Shown: piece by piece, positions 1 to 5,521 of the stretch
Numbering within the stretch: position 1 is the stretch's first letter
Layout: each line of letters opens with the position of its first letter
Origin: Calditrichota bacterium
GTDB lineage: Bacteria; Electryoneota; RPQS01
NCBI GenBank assembly: GCA_020057985.1
Contig: JAGVEU010000144.1
Location: 1-11,751 of the forward strand
DNA length: 11,751 bases
Reading direction: 5' to 3'
The notes under the pieces: generated by a model
The model's database searches: none
What the model was told of the DNA's origin: nothing
Seen by the model: only the letters and a program-made list of their open reading frames with translations
Translations under genes and position numbers: made by a program

Positions 1-201
1 ACCAACGAGTGGTACAAGGCGCAACAGTTGGCCAACACCTATTGGCTTTCCGTGGTATGGAATCCAACCGGCCCGAATCCCGAGCACATCGCGATCATGA
101 ATCCGGCTGCCGTCCTTGACCATGCGAAGCGCGAAATCATGGCGGCACGCTATTATGAGATTCCAGCGGAAGCGATTGTTAGAATGGGAGCCGGAATGTG
201 A
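1..201 (+). CDS. C-terminal end of a DUF3883-domain protein (partial, 5' end outside window)
   Basis: Frame 1 is open from the first base and ends at TGA 199-201, giving 66 residues. The fragment starts TNEWYKAQQLANTYWLSVVW and continues with an NPA motif. This matches my memory of the end of the DUF3883 ('protein NO VEIN, C-terminal') domain, in which an NEW motif, an aromatic strand (YWL.VV) and a late NPA motif are typical. DUF3883 often sits at the C-terminus of large SNF2-type helicases in restriction or defence loci, so the missing upstream part may be the helicase of this operon; that is inference, because no helicase motif is visible here. The stop overlaps the GTG start of the next gene (GTGA, 198-201), indicating co-transcription and coupled translation. 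It could also be a stand-alone DUF3883 protein. Confidence 0.75.
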   Translation, partial: TNEWYKAQQLANTYWLSVVWNPTGPNPEHIAIMNPAAVLDHAKREIMAARYYEIPAEAIVRMGAGM

Positions 202-833
202 GGCAAGAAAGTGCTGGTTCGCAAGCATCCACCTTTAGCGCAGGGCAGATGAGTCTTGTTGAGGTTCTATTCCGTGTGGAAAGGGAGCTTTATCACTGGC
301 CAATCGGAAGAAAATCTTTCACGGCTATTGGCTTTGTAGCGACGTCCGAGGGAATTCCCACAGGCTTGCAGTTTCAAAGAGGAAGTAACGGGCCTTATGC
401 TCCCGGACTGAAGGATCATACCTCGCGCCTTCTGAACCACAACCTGATCAGAGAGACACAGTTGGGCAAGATGTTTTCAGTATCAGTTGGCCCGTCTTAT
501 CATGTTGCTCAAGAGGAGTACCGTAAGGAACTTGACAAGTGGAATGACGTAATAGATAGTGTGGCCGATCTGTTTGTGAGACTTCGGACGAATCAGGCTG
601 AGATTGTGGCCACCGTTCTGTATGCAGGCCGCGAACTTGCCGAACGCATGAAATCCGTACCCACTGAAAGCGAGGTTTTTTCCGAAGTGATGGCATGGAA
701 AGAGCATCGCCGTCCACCGCTAACGGAGGCCGAGGTCGCCTCGACGATTCGGAACATGGCGATGTTGGGACGGCTCAAGGTGAAGGCAAGTGCAGACTTG
801 CCATTGTCTGAAGGAAGCATGGCTGATATCTAA
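198..833 (+). CDS. Small winged-helix-like protein with SocA/DUF4065-type or DarG-tail-type motif
   Basis: The 211-residue protein has a GTG start at 198 that overlaps the upstream stop and has a good Shine-Dalgarno (GGGAG, 186-190). An alternative ATG at 249 has only a weak upstream AGGGCAG. Residues about 40-95 contain FTAIGFVATSEGIPTGLQF, then GSNGPYAPGLKDHTSRLLN and a following LI. The GPYA..L....RL..N.LI pattern resembles winged-helix domains of the SocA/DUF4065 type and the C-terminal domain of some macro-domain (DarG-like) antitoxins; this is recalled resemblance, not a search. The C-terminal half (about 100-200) is mostly helical and unrecognised. No catalytic motif, signal peptide or membrane segment is visible. 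With an antitoxin-tailed protein and a PIN toxin following, a DNA-binding or antitoxin/adaptor role is a reasonable inference. Ends TAA; 26 bases separate it from the next gene. Confidence 0.7.
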   Translation: MRQESAGSQASTFSAGQMSLVEVLFRVERELYHWPIGRKSFTAIGFVATSEGIPTGLQFQRGSNGPYAPGLKDHTSRLLNHNLIRETQLGKMFSVSVGPSYHVAQEEYRKELDKWNDVIDSVADLFVRLRTNQAEIVATVLYAGRELAERMKSVPTESEVFSEVMAWKEHRRPPLTEAEVASTIRNMAMLGRLKVKASADLPLSEGSMADI

Positions 834-859
834 ATACAATACGTGAAAGGAAGCCGCAG

Positions 860-1861
860 ATGTTTGAACCAATTGAGACAATAGGGAGTGAACATCCCTA
901 CCAACTTTGCCTTAAGATTGACGGGCCGAAGGTGCGCCCTGCTCGCCTGTCGATCTCCGATTTTACCAAGATCATTACGACAACTCAACAAGCTATCAAG
1001 CGCATTGGACAGGTGCTATCCGGCCAGGATTCGGCAACCAAGGGGCGAAAACCTCGCGAGATCGAACAGTCTTGTGAGCTTGAGATCGCTTCATGGGGAG
1101 ATGGCAGCGTTAACGTAAGTCTCGAACTCGTGCCCGATCAAAGTGAACTCTATGGATCAATAGGCCAGAGGAGTATCAGCGCCTTCTTGGATGGCGTAAA
1201 TTTTATCGGCCAGATGGACTCCCTTCCGGATCGTTTTCCTGAGGGATTCGATATCGGTGTCATACAGAGCCTCGAAACCATTGGCCGCGCCCTTGGCCAA
1301 GGGATTGACTCCGTGACCTATCAATCACATAACGGGCGTGAATCTCAAGTGGTACGATTCGATGCCGTTGTTCAGACTCGTGTTCGTTCGATACTTACTC
1401 GCCCCATCAGCACTGAGGGCGTGACCAAGGTCGGGAGGCTTGAACAAATTAGTGGACACGGCATGTTTACCGGAAAACTGTATGAAGCAGGAGGCACTTC
1501 GTCAACTTGCATTTTCAAAGAAGATCAGGCTGATATCCTGGCAGACGCGTGGATGCATGTGGTGCAGGTTACGGGCACGGCTGTGATGGAATTCGGAAAG
1601 GAAACGCGATTCATTGTTGATGCTTTGGTCGTTGTTGCTGACGACAGGACTGGGCAAGCAAGCTTGCATGGCAGTGAATCATTTTGGCACTCTTGGACAA
1701 TTGACGAACTGGCTGAGGCGCAGGCTATCACGCCAGTCACTGACCTTGATGCCATCACAGCGCTTTGGCCTGCCGACGATGATCCTGATGAATTCATAAA
1801 ATTCATCCAATCTGACAGATCTGAACGGAGGCGGGTCGCGGGGATCGGAGACAAAGACTAA
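860..1861 (+). CDS. Unrecognised 333-residue protein with an antitoxin-like C-terminal tail
   Basis: I do not recognise the main body of this protein. ATG 860 has AAAGGA (846-851) eight bases upstream, a convincing start. Residues 1-270 look like a soluble alpha/beta protein: KIDGPKVRPARLSISDF near the N-terminus, a strand-rich stretch with WGDGSVNVSLELVP, and no membrane segment. The last 60 residues are distinctive: WTIDELAEAQAITPVTDLDA, then ALWPADDDPDEFIKF and a basic end (SERRRVAG). That order (helix ..ELA..Q...PV.DLDA, then WP.DDD.DEF, then R-rich tail) is what I remember from short antitoxin-like proteins encoded just upstream of PIN-domain toxins. The TAA stop shares one base with the ATG of the PIN gene (TAATG, 1859-1863), as in classical TA pairs. 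Proposed role: cognate inhibitor of the PIN protein with an extra sensor or effector domain (inference). Confidence 0.75.
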   Translation: MFEPIETIGSEHPYQLCLKIDGPKVRPARLSISDFTKIITTTQQAIKRIGQVLSGQDSATKGRKPREIEQSCELEIASWGDGSVNVSLELVPDQSELYGSIGQRSISAFLDGVNFIGQMDSLPDRFPEGFDIGVIQSLETIGRALGQGIDSVTYQSHNGRESQVVRFDAVVQTRVRSILTRPISTEGVTKVGRLEQISGHGMFTGKLYEAGGTSSTCIFKEDQADILADAWMHVVQVTGTAVMEFGKETRFIVDALVVVADDRTGQASLHGSESFWHSWTIDELAEAQAITPVTDLDAITALWPADDDPDEFIKFIQSDRSERRRVAGIGDKD

Positions 1862-2289
1862 TGGCTACTGTTCTCCTCGACACCAATGTCGCAAGTTATT
1901 TGCACCCAAAGAAGAAGAACTCCGTCGAGCGTAAACTGTACGAGCCCCACATCATCGGGAACATACCTGCATTGAGTTTTCAGACTGTTGCCGAGCTGTG
2001 GAAATGGCCTGAAAAGAACGGATGGGGACATGCACAGATTCAGGGGTTCGACGCCTTCCTGCATCAGTTCGTGATCCTCCCTTACGACTATCGTCTTGCG
2101 CAGACATGGGCGAGTGTCAGCGTGCAGTGCGAGGCTCAAGGTAGGAGGCTGGAGTCAGGTGACTGTTGGATTGCCTCGACGGCAGTGGCGCATAACGTCA
2201 CCTTGCTGACACACGATCATCATCTCGTTGGCCTTAACGTAAATGGCTTGACGGTGATTAGCTATATAAACCAGACCACGACTCCATGA
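1861..2289 (+). CDS. PIN-domain ribonuclease, VapC-like toxin
   Basis: The 142 residues match the usual PIN/VapC length. The acidic residues expected for the metal-binding site are all present: D7 in VLLDTNV, E45 in TVAELWKW, D101 in ESGDCWIASTA, and D119 in LLTHDHHL. This predicts an active Mg/Mn-dependent endoribonuclease; VapC family members typically cleave tRNA or rRNA, but the target here is unknown. The start codon shares a base with the upstream stop, so the toxin is probably translated by re-initiation after the putative antitoxin. Its own stop overlaps the methylase start (ATGA, 2286-2289). This places a toxin gene physically inside the restriction-like operon, between regulator-like genes and the methylase. 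No promoter is visible immediately upstream. Confidence 0.9.
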   Translation: MATVLLDTNVASYLHPKKKNSVERKLYEPHIIGNIPALSFQTVAELWKWPEKNGWGHAQIQGFDAFLHQFVILPYDYRLAQTWASVSVQCEAQGRRLESGDCWIASTAVAHNVTLLTHDHHLVGLNVNGLTVISYINQTTTP

Positions 2290-5270
2290 CCTCCTCCCCA
2301 CGCCTGATTGAAGATTACCTGCCGATTGAGGCGATTAGCAAGGAAGCCTCGCGGGAGAAGAGTGTCCGCAAGGGGCATATTTCGACGCTGCATTTGTGGT
2401 GGGCGCGGCGGCCGTTGGTGGCTTGTCGGGCGGCGGTGTATGGGGCGCTGGTGCCTGCAACTCAGTTTCAACCGGAGAACGGGCCGGAGAACAAGCGGCA
2501 GAGTCTTGGTCGAGCGAATGCGGCTAAGTTTGTCGAGCGGTTATGCAAGTATCCGGGTGATCCCAAGGTCATCAAGGAAGCGGAAGAACATATTCTGATT
2601 GCCCATGCGGAACGACTGTCAGAGGAGCGCGGGGAGAAAGTCACGCTGGGGGATATTCTGGAGGGACGCGCGCCGAGGCCAAAGGTGCTGGATATGTTCG
2701 CCGGTGGTGGGGCGATTCCGCTGGAGGCTCTGCGGCTCGGATGTGAAGCGTACGCGCTGGATCTGAATCCGGTGGCGCATATCATCGAACTGTGCACGCT
2801 GGTCTATCCGCAAAAGTACGGCAAGCCTGATCCGAATGCAAAGGGGATGACCGGGCCGAATGGAACGTGGGGCGGTCTGGCCGAGGAAGTGCGCTATTGG
2901 GGCGAATGGGTGCTGAAGCGGGTCAAGGCGGAGATTGGTGACCTGTATCCGCCGATTCCTGATCCGAATGCGCCCAAGACCCGCGTCGAATTCGGGGCCG
3001 ATCAAGTGGAGCTTGCGGAGAAAGGTTTTGAGAGCAAGCAGGGCAGTCTCTCTGATCCCCCTCCGTTTACGGGGGGGCAAGGGGGGGTGGGGTTCTTGAC
3101 TCCGGTGGCCTACCTCTGGACACGGACGGTGACCTGCAAGAATCCGGCGTGTGGCGCAACCGTTCCGCTCGTGCGGCAGACTTGGCTGTGCAAGAAGGAG
3201 AAGCGATACGCGGCCCTGAAGATGATCGCACCGAAGGGCGAGAAACGCGTACGCTTTGAGGTGGTGGAGGCGGGAACTGAGAAGGGTCTGGGCTTCGATC
3301 CGGCAGGATTCTCCAAGGCGGGGAATGCGACCTGCCCCTTCTGCGGGACGGTGGCGGATAGCGGTCACGTGAAGGTCGAGGGCTGTGCGGGGCGCATGGG
3401 ACAACAGATGATGGCGATTGCCTGCACTCGTCCCAAAGCAAAAGGCAAAATCTATCTTTCTGCCGATGACTACCCTCAGTTCATTCCTGATGATGCGGCT
3501 ATTCAGAAGCGTATCGAAGAACTTTGTATGCGGACGGGACTGACAGTACCGAATGAAGAAATAGTAACGGATGCAAAGAACGCCAATTTTACGTATCTCT
3601 ACGGACTAAAGAGATTCTCGGACTTGTTTAGTCCGCGACAGCTCCTGTGTTTGCTTTCCTTTGCTGCTTCGATCAGGAAAGCGACTGAGGAATTCAAACG
3701 TTTAGGAATAATAGGCTCTCACGACTTAGCAGTTGTCACACTCCTGTCCGGAATCCTTGACCGACTCGCCGACTTCAATTCGAGTTTGTGCATATTTAAC
3801 TACACCGGAGGGCGCGGCGTAGTGCACACCTTTGGACGGCAGGCACTTCCCATGACATGGGACTTCGCTGAGACCGATCCGTTCAATCCCGATGGTGCAA
3901 GTTGGGTATCAGGCATAGCCGATGTACCGCTTGCGTTTAGTGATGCAGACATGGTATTATCGGGCGAGGTTAGACGCGGCTCAGCAACGAATGTACCGTG
4001 GGCGGAAGGTACTTTTGATGCCATCCTAACTGATCCGCCATATTATGATAATGTACCGTATGCCGATATTGCCGACTATTTCTATGTTTGGCTGAAACGA
4101 ACCGTTGGAGATCTATATCCAGAACACTTTGGAACCGACGGGACACCAAAAAAGGCGGAGGCTGTTGCTGACGCTACTCGTCATGGTGGCGATAGAAACG
4201 CGGCGAAACGAGCCTATGAATCTATGATGTCACAGTCCTTCTTGGAAGCATACCGTACATTGAAAAGTGGCGGCCAAATGGTAGTTGTCTATGCGCACAA
4301 GACTACATTAGGTTGGTCTACCCTCGTGGACGCATTACGCGGATCGAATTTCACGGTCACTGAAGCCTGGCCGCTTGATACAGAAAAGGTTGGACGTCTA
4401 AGAGATCAAGATTCATCTGCTCTCGCCTCCTCTATCTTCCTCGTTGCTCGCAAACGAGAAGGAGCACGAACAGGATCGTATGAGAGGGAGGTGCGGCCAC
4501 AGCTTGAAGAGATCGTGCGCGAGCGTGTGGAAACACTCTGGGAGATGGGGATTAGTGGCGCGGATCTGGTGATTGCGGCGGTGGGGGCGGGACTGAAGGC
4601 ATATACGCAGTTTGCCCGCGTTGAAAAGGCGAACGGCGACGAGATGCCTGCCGAAGGATTTCTGGCCGAGGTGGAAGGTGTGGTGCTGAACTTCCTGTTG
4701 AAGAAGATCTTCAAGGGCAGCCACACCAATGTGGAGACGATGGATGGAGCAGCCCGCTTTTATGTGCTGTGGCGCTATGCTTACGGCAATGCCGATCTGG
4801 ATGCGGGAGAAGCCATCGTCATGAGTTTCGGCCAACCGGTGGAACTGGACGGGCCACGCGGACTATCCACCGGAACGCACGCCCTGCTGGAAAAAAAGAA
4901 GGGCACATACCATATGCGGGACTTCACCGAGCGAGGAGCGGATGAGCACCTCGGTTTGCCTGATGGAAGCACACCGTCTCCACTGATGGACATCTTGCAT
5001 CGCGTCCTGTGGCTGGTGGAGAATCAACCCCGCGATTTGAAGTCGTTCCTTGATCAGGCTCAACCCAATGTCGAGCATTTGCGCCTCGTAGCTCAAGCCC
5101 TTGCTGGCCCGGCTCTGAAAGGAAATGTCGAATCCACCGATGCTCTCATCACCACCACTTCCGCCGAGCAATCCGCTTTGGGCAAGCTGCTTGCTAACTG
5201 GCGCGGGCTTGTGGAGACGGGGTTGTTTAGTGGGGCAGTGGATAAACCCGGACAAAGCGAATTACTGTAA
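2286..5270 (+). CDS. DUF1156-type adenine-specific DNA methylase with Zn ribbon (COG1743-like)
   Basis: The 994-residue protein begins with the DUF1156 hallmark: LIEDYLPIEAISKEASREKS, then GHISTLHLWWARRPL. Motif I is VLDMFAGGGAIPLEALRL (D136, F138-AGGG) followed by ALDLNP, the AdoMet site. The amino-methyltransferase motif IV is DPPY at 583-586. Paired cysteines C284/C289 (then C302) and C350/C353 (then C367) fit a Zn ribbon between the two motifs. Predicted reaction: N6-adenine (less likely N4-cytosine) methylation of host DNA, marking self. The ATG overlaps the PIN stop by four bases and has no clear SD, so translation is probably coupled. Two oddities: residues about 257-271 (DPPPFTGGQGGVGFL) are encoded by a dispersed palindromic repeat, and residues about 382-731 come from DNA much AT-richer than the flanks. 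Ends TAA. Confidence 0.92.
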   Translation: MTSSPRLIEDYLPIEAISKEASREKSVRKGHISTLHLWWARRPLVACRAAVYGALVPATQFQPENGPENKRQSLGRANAAKFVERLCKYPGDPKVIKEAEEHILIAHAERLSEERGEKVTLGDILEGRAPRPKVLDMFAGGGAIPLEALRLGCEAYALDLNPVAHIIELCTLVYPQKYGKPDPNAKGMTGPNGTWGGLAEEVRYWGEWVLKRVKAEIGDLYPPIPDPNAPKTRVEFGADQVELAEKGFESKQGSLSDPPPFTGGQGGVGFLTPVAYLWTRTVTCKNPACGATVPLVRQTWLCKKEKRYAALKMIAPKGEKRVRFEVVEAGTEKGLGFDPAGFSKAGNATCPFCGTVADSGHVKVEGCAGRMGQQMMAIACTRPKAKGKIYLSADDYPQFIPDDAAIQKRIEELCMRTGLTVPNEEIVTDAKNANFTYLYGLKRFSDLFSPRQLLCLLSFAASIRKATEEFKRLGIIGSHDLAVVTLLSGILDRLADFNSSLCIFNYTGGRGVVHTFGRQALPMTWDFAETDPFNPDGASWVSGIADVPLAFSDADMVLSGEVRRGSATNVPWAEGTFDAILTDPPYYDNVPYADIADYFYVWLKRTVGDLYPEHFGTDGTPKKAEAVADATRHGGDRNAAKRAYESMMSQSFLEAYRTLKSGGQMVVVYAHKTTLGWSTLVDALRGSNFTVTEAWPLDTEKVGRLRDQDSSALASSIFLVARKREGARTGSYEREVRPQLEEIVRERVETLWEMGISGADLVIAAVGAGLKAYTQFARVEKANGDEMPAEGFLAEVEGVVLNFLLKKIFKGSHTNVETMDGAARFYVLWRYAYGNADLDAGEAIVMSFGQPVELDGPRGLSTGTHALLEKKKGTYHMRDFTERGADEHLGLPDGSTPSPLMDILHRVLWLVENQPRDLKSFLDQAQPNVEHLRLVAQALAGPALKGNVESTDALITTTSAEQSALGKLLANWRGLVETGLFSGAVDKPGQSELL
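3054..3098 (+). repeat. Dispersed GC-rich palindromic repeat inserted in frame in the methylase gene
   Basis: The sequence GATCCCCCTCCGTTTAC is followed by two G7 runs and GTGGGGTTCTTG. Its reverse complement (CAAGAACCCCACCCC...) matches the intergenic element at 5299-5340, which starts CAAGAACCTCCC and contains the same C-run/G-run hairpin. In the methylase frame it encodes DPPPFTGGQGGVGFL (residues about 257-271), low-complexity residues just before the conserved Y-L-W and Zn-ribbon cysteines. Its length and phase keep the frame open. Confidence 0.75.
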
Positions 5271-5298
5271 TTATTCATTCCCAAAAGTAAGTTGGCAT

Positions 5299-5340
5299 CA
5301 AGAACCTCCCTTTTATCCCCCCTTACAAGGGGGGAAACAG
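5299..5340. repeat. Dispersed C6/G6 palindromic repeat, intergenic copy
   Basis: It begins TCAAGAACCTCCC and contains CCCCCCTTACAAGGGGGG (5317-5334), a perfect 8-base inverted repeat around two bases. It is the same family, in opposite orientation, as the copy inside the methylase gene at 3054-3098 (shared CAAGAACC, C-run, TA-rich centre, G-run). The hairpin could act as a weak terminator or mRNA-stabilising stem between the methylase and ATPase genes. Confidence 0.75.
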
Positions 5341-5360
5341 ACCCGCATCGCAATTTACTT

Positions 5361-5389
5361 TTGAGAAGTACTATGGTTCATTCTGAAAT
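5361..5389 (+). promoter_or_regulatory. Weak candidate sigma70 promoter for the DUF499 gene
   Basis: TTGAGA (5361-5366, five of six to TTGACA) is separated by 17 bases from TGAAAT (5384-5389, four of six to TATAAT). It lies 130 bases before the DUF499 start and between the two repeat elements, where the operon is interrupted. A chance match in this AT-richer stretch is quite possible. Confidence 0.3.
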
Positions 5390-5404
5390 CGTATCACACC
5401 TAAC

Positions 5405-5488
5405 TGTCATCCTGAAGCCCGTCTGCGGGCTGAAGGATCTCTCTGGACTCAACAAACCGAGAGATCCTTCACTTCGTTCAGGATGACA
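5405..5488. repeat. Inverted-repeat element with TGTCATCCTGA / TCAGGATGACA ends (MITE/REP-like)
   Basis: The left arm (5405-5443) starts TGTCATCCTGAA and ends CTGAAGGATCTCTC. The right arm (5459-5488) reads GAGAGATCCTTCA, then TTCAGGATGACA. The ends are complementary; the left arm also carries its own small hairpin (GCCCG/CGGGC, 5417-5430) where the right arm has CTTCG. I recognise this as the widespread 'GTCATCCTGAGCGAAGCGAAGGATCT' type of non-coding bacterial repeat (from memory). It encodes nothing and can fold into a long cruciform or RNA hairpin ahead of the DUF499 gene. Confidence 0.85.
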
Positions 5489-5509
5489 ATGAAGTAAAAC
5501 CTCCTTTAA

Positions 5510-5514
5510 GGGAG
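5510..5514 (+). promoter_or_regulatory. Shine-Dalgarno of the DUF499 ATPase gene
   Basis: GGGAG lies seven bases before ATG 5522 and fixes that start. Unlike the methylase, this gene has its own strong site, consistent with independent translation. A CTCC at 5501-5504 could pair weakly with GGAG at 5511-5514. Confidence 0.75.
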
Positions 5515-5521
5515 AGAGTTC

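Larger units (their letters stand above)
5271..5521. other. 251-base gap between methylase and ATPase genes, largely repeat-derived
   Basis: No credible gene is present. The gap holds a C6/G6 palindromic repeat (5299-5340), a weak sigma70-like promoter candidate (5361-5389), a longer inverted-repeat element (5405-5488), and the ribosome-binding site of the DUF499 gene. It is the only substantial gap in an otherwise overlapping gene run, so repeat insertion may have separated two genes that were once directly adjacent. Confidence 0.7.

Noticed and set aside
2619..3404. Long open frame of 261 residues on the - strand inside the methylase gene
   Set aside because: It is antisense to conserved methylase motifs (FAGGG, Zn-ribbon cysteines) and is Pro/Arg/His-rich as expected of a shadow in GC-rich coding DNA.
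5405..5488. Possible CRISPR-like or insertion-sequence end
   Set aside because: There is a single inverted-repeat unit, no regularly spaced repeats and no transposase; it fits a REP/MITE-like element.
5501..5514. CTCC/GGAG pairing that might hide the ribosome-binding site of the DUF499 gene
   Set aside because: Only four pairs with a six-base loop; too weak to call a regulatory switch.
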